From contig NC_071671.1 of the NCBI RefSeq assembly GCF_028554725.1, forward strand, positions 2,513,501 through 2,577,500: 64,000 bases of DNA, read 5' to 3'. The notes beneath the pieces are model-generated. The model was not told the DNA's origin. It did no database searches and was given only the letters and a program-made list of their open reading frames with translations. This document shows, in pieces, positions 24,745-36,791 of this stretch. Each line of letters begins with the position of its first letter. Positions within the stretch are counted from its first letter, which is position 1. This DNA is from Zeugodacus cucurbitae. Taxonomy: Eukaryota > Arthropoda > Insecta > Diptera > Tephritidae. A program made the translations under genes and the position numbers.

Positions 24745-25204
24745 TCTAAACTACTATTATAAAGAGAAAAGATTTGTATGTATGTTTGTAATGAATAAAC
24801 TCAAAAACTACTGTGCCGATTTCAACAATTCCTTCACCATTAGAAAGCTTCATTCACCCCGAGTAACATAGGCTATATTTATTGCTAGAAGCTCAACTTT
24901 CTGGAAATAGTTCGCAGGTGAGGGTATCAAAAAGACTCCGTGATGGAAAATCTTAATCTGAAACTGAAAATCGTCTTGCAAGTCATTCTCTTCGCATCGC
25001 ACGCGTGCCAGAAAGTCGAGTACCGAGCGCTCGCAATTGCTTGCAGAACAAAACCTTCCAAGTACGCGCTTGAGAGTCGAGTACGGACCGTGTGCAGCGG
25101 CTTGAAGAAACAGGAAAGTACATACATATATGTATGGGAAAGTGTGTATAAGTAACTTTTGAAATGTTTGTTTAAATCCGTGCGAAGCCGGAGCGGTCTG
25201 CTAG
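24745..25204 (+). mobile_element. non-autonomous Helitron, copy 1
   Basis: A 460-bp element starting TCTAAACTACTATTATAAAG and ending GAAGCCGGAGCGGTCTGCTAG. It is flanked by A on the left and T on the right, as expected for Helitron insertion between A and T with a CTRR 3' end. A GC-rich hairpin-like segment precedes the end. The internal landmarks GATTTGTATGTATGTTTGTA and GAGTAACATAGGCTATATTT recur in the minus-strand copy at 42153-42572. It has no Rep/helicase coding and is a passenger element. Confidence 0.8.
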
Positions 25205-26960
25205 TATGGAAATAAAATAGTACGTTAATGTGCGAAAAAATTTATAAAAAAATAAAAAAAATTAAAGATTTCCACTAATAAAACGTTCTTAATACAATTT
25301 TCTTTAGAACATCTTTTTTATAAAATTTTTCTTGTGAATTTTTACTTAAAATATTTTTTTGTATAATTAAAAAATAATATTTGCCTTGTGAATAGGTTGC
25401 CACCTCTTTGAAAATTTTTTTGAAGCAAAAATAAAATATATGTAATTTTAAATTCATTAAAACAAGTTACTAAATTAAATTCAGTTGGCAAATCTGATTC
25501 TTATAATGCAATACAGTAGTGAAGAGAGTATAAAAACAAATTGGAAATTTTGCGAAAAATTAAAAGAAATAGAGCATTAATTTTCTACCAAAAAACTTTT
25601 TTATTTGGTAAATATAAAAAGTGTTTTAAAAATTCTTAGAGTATTTTTTTTTAATTTTTTTTTAATTTTTTCTTTGGGAATAGGTGGCTGCCTTACTAAA
25701 ATTTTTGAGAAATAAAGCATAATAAATTTTAAATTCATTAAAACAAATTACTAAATTATATTTAGTTGGCAACCCTGTTTTTCAAATAATATAATACAGT
25801 AGTAAACACGATTGGCAACTAGCGAACAATATAAACAATTTAAAGTAATATACATAATTCTACTATTTTTTTCTGTAGTATCTTAAAAAAAAATTACCTT
25901 ATAAAAATATTTAGAAAAGCTTTTTTATAAAAAAAAAATATTTTATTTGCAAATAGCTGACTTCTTTACTAAAATTTTTTAGCACTACAGCATAATCAAT
26001 ATTAAATTTTTTAAAACAAATAATGAAATTATATTTAGTTGGCGACCCTTATTTTTATAATATAATACAATAGTAAAGCGAGTATAAAAATAAATTGGAA
26101 ACTTGCGAAAAATTAGAAAAAATAATAAAAATACAACAATAAATTTACACTAAAAATCTTATTTCTTTATTTAAATTTAAAAAGTTTTTTAAAAATTATT
26201 TAAAATATTTTTTATAATTTTTTTTCTTAAAAATGTTTTTATTGTGAATAGGAGGCTGCCTTACTAAAATTTTTGAGAACTAAAGCATAATAAATTTTAA
26301 ATTCATTAAAACAAATAATGAAATTATATTTAGTTGGCAACCCTGTTTTTTAAATAATATAATACAGTAAAAACACGATTGGCAACATGCGAACAATTTA
26401 AAGTAATATACATAATACTACAATTTTTTTATCTTAGTAACTTAAAAAAATTTACCTTATAAAAAATCTTTGGAAAAGCTTTTTTTATAAAAAAAATGTT
26501 TTCTTTGCAAATAGCTGGCTTCTTTACCGAAATTTTTTAGTACTGCAGCATAATCTATATTAAATTTTTTAAAACAAATAATTAAATTATATTTAGTTGG
26601 CAACACTTCTTTTTTTCTATAAAAAAATTTAATCTAAAAAAAAATTTAATCTAAAAAAAAATTTAATCTAAAAAAAACTTTTTTTATTTAAATTTTTTTT
26701 ATTTTATTATTATTTTTTTTTTTTAAATTTAATCTAAAAAAAAATTTTTTTATTAATTTTTTTTTATTAAATTAAATCATTAAATCATTTTTAATAAAAA
26801 AAAATTTAATAAAAAAAAAAAAATTTTATTGTAAATTAAAAAAAAAGATTTTCTTTGCAAATAGCTGGTTTCTAAATTTTTCCTTTTTTTATAAAAATAA
26901 TTAAATTACATTTAGTTGGCAACCCGGTATTTAAAGCTTTTTTTTATATACGAAATCTGG
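25205..26960. repeat. A/T-rich tandem repeat with two alternating half-units
   Basis: A landmark reading TTAAATTCATTAAAACAAAT, then TATATTTAGTTGGCAACCC, recurs at about 25447, 25729, 26012, 26302, 26565 and (partial) 26898. Spacing is about 265-335 bp. Alternate units carry different followers: GCGAGTATAAAAATAAATTGG after 25447 and 26012, and AACACGATTGGCAAC after 25729 and 26302. The true period is therefore about 565-573 bp with two diverged halves. The last 400 bp degrade into A/T runs. Confidence 0.7.
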
Positions 26961-29270
26961 GCACTGATCCAGTCCTTTGCTAAAACGAGTTGGAAAAAAT
27001 ATTAAAATCGCCTCTGAATAGCTGACTGATTACTGAATTCTCTTCTTGTTAAATATAAATATGTATGATTTTCGAAATTGAACTTTACCACAAAAAAAAA
27101 GAAGTCTCTTGCATAACCTTCATGTGTCGATTTGCAAAGTTTCACACATTTTTATTTTTTACTTTTTCCAACTACTTTCGCCTTTTTACACTCAATTCCG
27201 TTTTTTCCACTTCATTCAATCCATTCAACCTCTTGCCAAGCATTATCTATTAACTACAGTCAATCCGAAGTGTGTTAGTAGTGCACTAGACTCCACTCAA
27301 TACACACACAAACATCATCACTTTTCCAAAAACTCACATATGCATTTCCACACACACACACACGCACAAGTGGTGCACTGGTAAATGCCGTGAACCCTCA
27401 TATTAGCGAAATGAATGCATTAACATCCGACGGGTCGTCGAAAGTTTGCCATTCACAGCAAGGCTTCACACATAAGCACTCGTATGTAGTAGTTGTGAGT
27501 GTGTGCCTTCCCATTCACATATATTTGTATTTGTGCTATTTCTATTTTCGAATGCGCTCGTCTGCATGCAGTTATAACTATACACCACTACTGGCACCAT
27601 TAGTTAGTTTTGCACTGTCTGTGAAACGGAAATAACAAAACTTTTAATTGAAGTTAACAGCTCTTCGCTTTGCGCTTTGCGCTCGCCGTTTGACGGAAAC
27701 AACTCGTGCGCTACGGAATGAAAGTTGGAAAATGAGTTTTATGAGGCAATGAGAAAGGCATTTATACAGTTAAATAGCTGTAAATGAGTGCAGTAGTGCA
27801 ATAGTGTGTGTATATTTGCCTGTTTTAGTTCGGAGGTATGCAAGTTAGGGAGGAAATAGTTACCGTTGGAGTCTATATTATCAGTCCAGTTATCGATTTG
27901 CAACCAGTTATATTACCAAAAATTTTACTTTTTATAAATAAATGGCATTGTAGGTCAGCTTTTGTGTACGGCACGGCGTATACGCAACCAAAAATTTCTT
28001 TCATTATACATCCAACTACCTTTATCTACCTATTTTCCAGACAAATTTCCACAATAAAAATCAGTGAATATTTGTCGTTTGAGTGATTTTCACTACCGCA
28101 ATTTCGGTTAGTTCGTTACCCCTGTAAGCGACTACGCTTGCCTTGATTTCATGAGCGCAATTTTCTTAAAAACACACAGTTACTACGCACCAACGCCTGC
28201 ACACACTCATGTATATGCTGCAAATGGGCCAGCAATAAAGGTAAATAGCAAAATAAAATGATTAAAAATTTGTGTGCATGACCTTTTTCCATGCGCCAGG
28301 CAGCCTTGTAATGACCGCCTTTTATAAAGGTAAAAAGCGTGGGAGCGCCATTTGACCTTTTTATTTTCACATGATGCTCGCATTTCCTTATGTACAGGCA
28401 GGTAAATGGGCGCATTTCGGGGTTTGGTTACAAGTTTACAGGGCTTTTCTTTGAGTAGAAAAAAAAAAATATATATTTTTTATAGAGAAAGATTACTATT
28501 AAATGCATCAAAGGTTATGACCTTTAAACATGTTTTCTATTCCAATTATTTTCATTTAATTATTTGATCTTCTTGAAATATCTTGATTGTTACTTCAAAG
28601 GCATGTTTAATTTTAATTCCAGTTGCTTGTTTGTATTCAATCAATTAATTTCAAAGCAATTAATTTTTGCTCAAGAACAGTTCAAAGTCCTCTTTTATAA
28701 CATAGAGTAAATAGAAAGTTAGTCAGCGATTCTCAACAGCTTCCAGTACAGTTTACTTAATAGTGTCTATTAACTAACCACTTTCATAACCGGTAAAACA
28801 ACAACTACTTATTATGTATTTGCTATAACGGCTTTTAGTAGTAAATTTTTCATGTTATTATCTCTTTACTTAAGAGTCTAGAATAATCTTTGGTCACACT
28901 ATTTTTATAGGCTAATTTCAGCATAAGATTCTATACTATTAACTCCACTTGTTATATAACACAGCAAAGCATATATTTTAACAACAGTGGTACATAGATT
29001 TTTATATGTTATTTGAGTAGCTCCTACTACTAGCTGCAGTCATACACACACGCATTTATGACTTTCCACCTGCACCATGTATCACCACTATAGCCAACCA
29101 TCAAATACGAGGCGATTGCTGCCTGTTCATATAACCACTATAAATTCCTCTTTCGCTCACGCTAGTGCAATTCCTTTGGCCTGCGCCATTTCAGCATTTT
29201 ACGCAATTTCTGCGCCATTAACGGTAACAACAACAATGCCAACATTGACAGCGGTGCACATTCCTGGTAA
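26961..29270. other. non-coding stretch, nothing recognised
   Basis: More balanced composition than its left neighbour, with CA tracts at about 27350-27366. Frames of 62-92 aa (27065-28086 plus; 28149-28415 minus; 29077-29277 plus) have no domain. None has a convincing start context plus splice sites. Confidence 0.45.
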
Positions 29271-29273
29271 AAT

Positions 29274-29462
29274 GTGAGTCTTATCTGTGGTCACAAAAAT
29301 TGCGGTAAATGTCGGTGTTCGTCGTCTGGCAAGGCATCTTGTTGCCAGCAACGTAAGTGTCTGTGCGCATTTGTTTCTGCTTTTAAACATGTCAGCACAA
29401 GGGATTTAAGCCACAATATTAGCAACAGCAACAACAGTGGCGCCGCAAGTTGGAAACTGTAG
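29274..29462 (+). other. cysteine-rich open frame, uncertain
   Basis: The frame reads LICGHKNCGKCRC, then SSSGKASCCQQRKCLC, with eight Cys in 27 residues and CxC and CC patterns reminiscent of metallothioneins. It has no in-frame ATG at its start (the nearby ATG at 29272 is out of frame). The remaining 31 residues have no Cys, and a GTAAGT donor-like site lies within it at about 29353. It could be an exon piece or chance. I do not recognise a specific gene. Confidence 0.2.
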
Positions 29463-31325
29463 CGCGACTCCGCAAACACACACGCTGACATGCAGCCGGC
29501 GCCAACTAACTGCGTGTCCGTCAGAGAATGCAGTCTTCGGAGTGTATGCCTCTCACACATATAGCTAAAATAGTGCACAGTTATACATACAAACATACAT
29601 GTGTACCTCTTTCAGTAAATCTCACTTTTATGTGCTTCACATCCGAGTGGATTTATTTTTACAACCCAGCACCACTATCAACGTTATAAGATCTCTATGT
29701 GAAAGCAAAAGATATCCGACAGAAATACAAACTCGATTGTGCGTGCAACTTTAAATTTGTATTTATTTTACGCCACAGATACAGTTAGAGCGCGCGTGTG
29801 GCAAGGCTCAGTTTGCATCTAATGACGTTTACTTTGGTTATTGAAAGTTGCTGGGTTCGGTACCACGAACTATTTCAAGAGCTTGGTAAAAATTATCTAA
29901 TGAAATAGTTTCAGAAATGGTTAAAGACACTTATGAAATGTAGAATCCGTCTTCTAAAACCATCTTTTTATATTTTCTCAACTCATACAGAGTCCAAAAG
30001 TGTAAATTTATTTCAACTCACTAGTGACTTCCGGCCCAAAACCTTTTAAGCGCCATTCAATCAATAAGAGTCCCTCACACACTACCACAAACACTTCGAA
30101 ATTACATTTCTTGCGCTGAAAAGAAAGCTGCAGCTTTCCACGTAACATACATCCTTTTACATAGTTATATCGCACGCTTCATCTCCTTTACTACACGCTT
30201 ATACGACTCAAGTCGTAGTAAAATAGTAAATGTAAAGTAAAGCACATAAGTATGTCGTAATAGTAAAAAGTTTATTTGTTTATATGTAGTTGATTTTGAT
30301 TAAAAAGTGTTGCTGTTTGATATTTAAGATAAACATTTTAATGGCTTTTTAAATAGTATTACATATAAATACTCTCCCACATATGTATGTAGATATATAC
30401 AGCTGAGAAAATGTGCTTTGCTCTATATAAAAATGTAGAATCTTACTTGTATAGCGCACACCTATGAAAAGTCATCACATAAAGCAGCTTTATCGCTTAA
30501 TAACAAATGTCTTTTATGTGTATTAAATAAGAGCGTAGGGTGTGTTTTTACACTCATAAAATAGGTTCTTTTGAGGGTATGCAATAAAGTCATTGTGTAT
30601 TTCCAATATGGAGATACTCTTTCTAGTTCACTGCTTTACTTGTTTTAGATGCAGATCTTAATGCTGGATATCTACCCCTTTTTCGAGGTATTACGGAACA
30701 CCATAACTCTCCGACTGTTCTCACAACGAACCAAAATGGGATAGTTTAGATTATGTTAGGACAAATGGTAGATTTACGCAACTACAGTGAGTCTCACTTA
30801 GACATCTACGACTGTTATTTGTGACACTCAAATACTGGCGTTGGATTGCAAAAACCCTCATGTTTCGACAAAGCGCTGGGGCTCTATTACGAGTATAAAG
30901 TTTCCAGTCGGTTTATGCCGATTTCAGACACTTGGCTGGGTTCGTCGAAGATGTGCCTACGAAAGCTGGACATTGAAGAAGTAAGTAAGTGCTTGGATGA
31001 TTGCTCATCGCTTTCCTCCTAGCATATTTGGCAACTAGCGTCTGGCTCGATCCATTATTTCACCTGTAAGGATAGTGATCAGTAAGTACACCAATGATTA
31101 CGGCGATATGGGCCTTTCTAAGCGACAGTAGCAGGAAGTACCGTTTTCGAACTACCGCGAGCAAGAAAGACCTCGCTAGTGCACAGCTGCTGTTTGTTGT
31201 CCAGCGTGTGGCGAGCTCACTTGAATGGGATATTATTTTGAAACCAGTGATAAATAGTAAACTGATAAAAAACAGATAAGACAGACAGATAACGAACTAT
31301 TTGTATGATAATGTCGATGTCACTG
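29463..31325. other. non-coding stretch, nothing firmly recognised
   Basis: Contains a more complex segment at about 30640-31090 (TCTACCCCTTTTTCGAGG and onward) that looks like decayed retroelement sequence, but no domain can be read. CA-type repeats are at 29476-29486. No gene. Confidence 0.4.
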
Positions 31326-31525
31326 CAGGTTAAGTTAGTCCGGTGGGCTGACATGCCCCGCATAGACCCAGTTATGGTCCTCAGCGATACCAGATGTAGT
31401 CCCGCCGCGTATTTTTTGAGTAGTAGTCATCTGTTAGGATGCCAGCGCTTGACGCGAATTTTAAGAGCTGATGAGGTCACACTAACGATATCTGCTCTAA
31501 GTACTCGTACTGTCACTGTACAAAT
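31326..31525 (-). mobile_element. non-LTR retrotransposon 3' UTR fragment
   Basis: On the plus strand it reads GGTTAAGTTAGTCCGGTGGGC, in close parts the same as the segment starting at 4991, followed by CAGTTATGGTCCTCAGCGAT and CCAGCGCTTGACGCGAATTT. It is about 200 bp of the same 3' region as at 4986-5200 and 14519, without any RNase H left. Confidence 0.6.
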
Positions 31526-33799
31526 GTAATGAAATATAATATGATAATATGTATACGGCCTTGAAGCGGTAGAAAGAAGTAATAAATTCAAATAATTAAA
31601 TTCTCTCCTAACCTAAACTAGCAGCATACGAGAACCCCAAGCAGTTGAGATAGGAAAATAATACTAAAACACATTTCTTCCCAAGTTGCACACACATATT
31701 GTTGTAAAGCAATTTTCGTTCATAAAGCATGTAGCTATCTACACCCTATAAGTCACACTTCAAACTCACTAGTATGCAGTAAAAATCTAAAAAATTCAGT
31801 GTGACTCTTGACCAAATTATAAAATGTCAATTGTCATCTTTTTGGACCAATCACTTGGTAAGCCACTTCGTTTGCAATGCAATTGTACGCAGCGATTCCC
31901 TCAGATTTTTTTGTAGTTTTCACCGCATTTTTTGCTGCGCTTGTTAGCTATACTGCTGCAGCATTTAGCCTTGAGCGCATGCGCCTTGCTGTGTGTGTGA
32001 CAGCACTAGATGTCAGTTGCCAACGAATCAAACTTAATTGCCATGAAACCAACGAACAGCATCTCGTCCAACATTCATCACTTAATATACGCTTTGTACA
32101 AATAAATACTCAAACACGCGCGCAGACACACGTACACAAAAATACAAGCACTTACACACATACAAATATCTGTTGTAGCCAATGATCCCAAAAAATCAAG
32201 CCAACCACCACACATGCCTCATCCTCCTCCTCCTCGTTGTGTATATAGCATAGTTGTTGTTAGTGTTGTTGTTGTGGTGTGACAATAGCTTTGGTGCGCA
32301 AAAGAAAAGCATCATTGGAATTTTACATCGAATCAGTCAGCGATTACCGACTGCATTGCTGCTGCAAAACCGAAAATTGTGCAAATGGATTTGTTATGCG
32401 ATTACACATGCACTTACCACTTGCCAACACATACAAACACACATACTGACATATGAAAATATGTTTACTTGTGTATGTGTTGAATGTTATAGTTCGATTG
32501 CTGCACCTAAAAATCTACGCACAGAAATAAACCATATTTCATAGCCACACTAACAAGCATTTAGCCAACCGCTCGCATTCGAGCCTCAAGCTGCACACAC
32601 GCGCAAATGGCATTTTAGACGAGCAACATAGAGTGGCTTAACAGCTGAGATGTTGCTGATGCTTGTGGCAGTGCGGCTTGAATGCTTGGCTGTGTGTGTT
32701 GGCAACTAAACAAGCCAAAATGCGGTGAGTCGCTGATACATTGAACAACAGAGACAGCACACAGTTGTCGACCAAGCGACCCGCCGAGGGACCGACAAAC
32801 CAACCCGACCAAGCAAGCAGTCCGACGGATCAACCAACCAACCAACAACAACATTTCCAGCAGCAAATCGAGTTGAGCCACTACAAAACCGAATTCAATA
32901 TGAATTTCAAGTGAGTTTGTATAAGCGAATGAGTGGCTCTGGCGGAGAAATCACGTTTCGTGCAATTTGGCGTTGAGCAGCAATTCACTGCATTTATGGC
33001 GTACACACTGACACACAGCAACATTGCTACATTGCTACATTGCTGCATGACACATGCCACATGCCAATGATAAATCTACTGCTCGTTGCCACATTGCCAC
33101 ATGTCATAAGCAATCATTGAAAATTTAACAAACGAGCCAATCTCTTTATTTGTTTATTTTATAGATTTTTATTTTTGTTGCATTTGGTTTGCGTGAGTAC
33201 AAGTTCTCCAATTTTGCTATAAAGCGATCAGTCAGTTGTATGATGTTGTCTTTAACATTTTCATCGGAGCCAGATGAGCTGCACGTATACAGGTGTCACT
33301 CTCAATAATATTTCATTCTCTTTGTCACCAATGACTAAATCATTGATCCACTGAAGCTCTTCAATACTAGTCTCGCAGGCTTGACAATGAGACACACACA
33401 AAATCTCATCTCTATGTTCTGAGCTTCTGAAAATGAGAAGAAAGGTCAGCTCGGAAGAAAACATATTTCGTCTGTGCCTAATTTAAACCATAAATGTATG
33501 GTTTAAGTTATTGCGCTCTTCTCGTTTTTTTACATAAAAATTGTCCACTCCCTTAAGTTACCGTTAGATCGATCAAGGTTAAAGCATTGATTGAGTCACT
33601 GGAGCAATTGAGAACCACTTGAATTATATTTATAAATACTCTCTTTGAAGCAAAATTTATATATACTATACTATGTGCTCTATATAAAACCACCAAAATG
33701 TTGACGAAGTCTAAGACCCTACACTTCAATAAAATTGTTTTTGTATATATTTTTGTGTTAAAAAATAACGAGAATTTTATGAGATATGTTAAAAACTCA
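31526..33799. other. non-coding stretch with a possible first exon near 32900
   Basis: No supported gene. At 32640-32910 the sequence is more GC-rich (CCAACC repeats at 32822-32845). At 32900 there is ATGAATTTCAA followed directly by GTGAGT, a fair 5' splice site, and CAAT precedes the ATG. This could be a start-codon exon of a plus-strand gene whose body is elsewhere. Frames at 31877-32185, 32254-32544 and 33553-33861 have no domain. Confidence 0.3.
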
Positions 33800-34382
33800 C
33801 ACTTCATTGCTTGTTCGTGAATTCTTGGCCAAAAACTATACCGTAACGATGCCCCAGCCATGGCTCTGTGTGACTTTTTCCTATTTCCAAAAATATATTA
33901 GGTCTACAACTTTGCTTCCGCCGTTTTCCAATAGATGTCTCTAGGGTCAAGCACTGGTCGATTAAATCGTTTTATATCGATCTTGGACATTTGCGTCAAC
34001 ATTAACCCAACAAAATATTTGTAGAGATCTGTTTGCATCCCAAACTTATTCTCAACCGAAAATGTCAATTTTTGAGTCGAATTCTCGACGTTTGCGGGAA
34101 TGTCTCTAGGGTCGATTAAATTGTTTTATATCGATCTTGGACATTTGTGTCAACATTAACTAGATAACTTTAAAGTCCCGTCCTTTTACAAGCAGACACG
34201 AAATCGCTGAAGGAGCCAAAGACGATTCCAAAAATTTGAGTTTGAAAAGTGTTTTCGACAATTGGTAGTAGCGCTGACATAAGTGTATGATATCGAATGA
34301 CAATTATTTTGAAGGCGAAAAACGAATAAATATTGTTTTACAAAAACGAAAATTCCCGTTATTTTTTGAACACACCTCGTAT
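33800..34382 (+). pseudogene. mariner transposase C-terminal relic, split by a MITE
   Basis: Before the MITE the frame reads LLVREFLAKNYTVTMPQP, then LCVTFSYFQK (normally LAPCDFFLFPK). After it, it reads LKSRPFTSRHEIAEGAKDD, then LKSVFDNW with stops and CMISNDNYFEGEKRINI. It ends with the terminal repeat GAACACACCTCGTATA at about 34367-34382. The third catalytic Asp region is damaged and everything N-terminal is missing. It is the same lineage as 6323-6645. Confidence 0.75.
33901..34160 (+). mobile_element. mariner-derived MITE, CTACAACTTTGC family, copy 2 (nested in mariner)
   Basis: Starts GGTCTACAACTTTGCTTCCG and is flanked by TA on both sides (33899-33900 and 34161-34162). It reaches the transposase start (MSIFESNSRRL from ATG at 34062). 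It then repeats part of its own leader (TTTTATATCGATCTTGGACA occurs at 33971 and again at 34124) and has no right terminal repeat. It is a rearranged copy. Confidence 0.7.
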
Positions 34383-36045
34383 ATAGGTACCTGTATGAAA
34401 ATATTTCTTTATGTGCAAGCGTATGTAAAATGACGCAATTCATTCGCAACAAAGCCGCAAATATTTTCTACTACCTTGCCTGCTCACCAGCAGACTAACT
34501 TTATGTCAAAGCAATGAAAAGTGAAAGTGATTACTTTCACATACTTTCCTGTAGAATTTCAAGGTTGCTTGTTCAACCTAAAACTATACTACATAAAATT
34601 CATGCTACCGACCGCAAGCCAAACTAACGAACTACCTTAAATTCTTTAATGAATTGTTGGCTAAAGTTTTAGACAAGCAGCGGCATATAAACTCAGGCAG
34701 CTTTAAACAACTACACAAAAAGCGATTTAAAGCGAAACTGTATTTTGCTGCAGGAAAATTAGCTAATTTCGCATACACTAACAGCCAACAAACTTTTGCG
34801 CAGCTTCCCGTTAGCGCAAAAAGGCACAAACAACGCATCGCACAACACCCGGAGGTTGGGTCAGTGCGGCCAAGCGTCAAAATTAAATTACAACAACAAT
34901 TATTTTTGGCACACAGCATTAGACACCAGCTATTAACATTGAAATCAGAAATATACTTGTGTTACTCGTTCGGTCATCATTAACACAGTGTGGCACACAG
35001 ATATATACAGCTGTAAATACATATCTACAACATTAACACTTCACATGCTTCGGCATATCAGCGCTGATAACCTCATCATAGCCAGCAGCTGGCTGACATT
35101 ATCAACAGCAGCAACAAGCCGCCGCCGCTTTTTCGCTCCACAAATTAAGAGACGTACATATGTAGGTATATAAAGTATTTGTTGTTGTTGTTGCTGGCGA
35201 GTATTGTAGTTAATTTTTCGCGCCATTAAACAACACTTGGTCACTTGACACAAATGATGAGCATTTGGCGACTACATATCAACCCACATGCTTTCCACTC
35301 CGCCAGCGTAGAGTTAACACAAGCTGAACACTGCAAAGCAACTGGCACTAGGTCAGGGGCGTGATTATATACTATATCCAGATCATATCTTCAATCGCAT
35401 ACTCATCTACGAAACGGCCAAAATCGCCTGAGAACATTTGTCTATTTGCGGCTTTTCACACCAAATACACACAATTGTTGAACCAAAAGTGTGTTTGTAT
35501 TGTCTTCAGCTATTGTTGTATTTGTATTTATAGTTGTACGCCCGCGGGCTGGCCATTTGCTTAACCCAATTCGCTTTTGTATCTGTATAATTAAGCCGAC
35601 AGACAACTATTGAAACTCTTAATTATGGCGATTAGCAGATTTCAGTTTATTTTTGTTATTATATTGCTGTTTAGCACTTGTTGTTGCTTTGGTTTTTGTT
35701 TGATTTTATAAAATTTGTTGTTATTTTTTGGGTTTGTGCAACAATTGCGAATATTTTATAACCGCAACCTATTTTTAGCTGACAACGAATTGGCATTTCC
35801 AGTTGGCTGATGTTAGTGAGCGGATTCATTGTGTTTGCAGCCAAAAGGTATACTACGAAATTGGTACATATACCTTTCATTATATATTATTTAAGTGCAC
35901 AATTTATTAGCAATTATTTAAAGATGCGAAGCGTCGAGTTTGACGAGTTTAATTAATATTGTAGAAGGAATTTTTTTCATAAACCTAAAATTATCAACAT
36001 TTACGAACCATTTTCAGCCAAAAGGTATGCTACGAAATCGGTTCA
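34383..36045. other. non-coding stretch, nothing recognised
   Basis: A 109-aa plus-strand frame (34654-34983) and a 95-aa minus frame overlap each other and show no domain. GTTGTTGTTGTTG lies at 35179-35192. A 28-bp direct repeat (CAGCCAAAAGGTAT at 35838 and 36015) lies just left of MITE copy 3. Confidence 0.4.
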
Positions 36046-36787
36046 GGCAGTAGTCTGCTTTACAGGCTTCAAAAAGTCGTTTTTTTATTTTGTTTTAAAT
36101 CTCTTCCAAACCTATCCAAGAATATGTCTTTAAAATTCCAGAGGCCAATTCGACATATTTTCGAAGCTAGAGCAGTTTTAGTGGCCGAGCGTCGAGCAGG
36201 TGCGAATGCTCAGGCAGACTTTAAAGCGCGTTTTCTCGAGTTTTCATTTTCACAAGTGTTAGAAAACGGTGCTGGCGATAGCAAAAAGAATATATGTCCG
36301 ATCGAAAAAACCAAAGTGATCTAGCTGGAGTATTAAATTATCTTCTATTTTAAATAAAAAAAGGTGGACAAAAGTATTATTTAAACTACTTGTTTTGCAA
36401 CTTAGTCAATTTTTTTTTTCTTAAAAAAGTGAATTTTTTTTTCAAACTTCGAAAAAATTTGGAATTTTATAACTTCTTCGGTATTTTTTTAGTTCATATA
36501 GGAAAGAAACTTATAAAGATTAAAAAAAAATTTGGTTCGACTGTTTCAGATGCATCGTACGACCTCCATCACCGGCACCTGGAGCCGGCAGACTCCAGGC
36601 GCTCCAGAAAAATACTTACAACTTTGAAAAAATTTCAATATTTTTTAATAATAAATATTGTTTTTTAAGCCTTAAATATAGTACACTATCGTCTAGAAAT
36701 TCCGTTAACCGCAATCACTTCCTTCCCTTTCAAAAAAATTGCTAAAAAAACGCTTTTTTCGGCTTCTAAAGCAGACTACTTACTGCC
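36046..36787 (+). mobile_element. TTAA-flanked MITE, copy 3
   Basis: A 742-bp copy with TTAA on the right (36788-36791) and a mutated TTCA on the left (36042-36045). The left end is GGCAGTAGTCTGCTTTA. The right end has a small TACT duplication. The internal frame at 36124-36324 starts like the others but shifts after CPIE (a small deletion), ending as KTKVI. Orientation matches copy 2. Confidence 0.75.
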
Positions 36788-36791
36788 TTAA

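Noticed and set aside
25205..26960. CRISPR-like array
   Set aside because: Repeat units are hundreds of bases long, A/T-only and eukaryotic satellite in type.
34654..34983. 109-aa basic frame opposite a 95-aa Cys-rich frame
   Set aside because: The two are antisense to each other and neither has a domain or start context.
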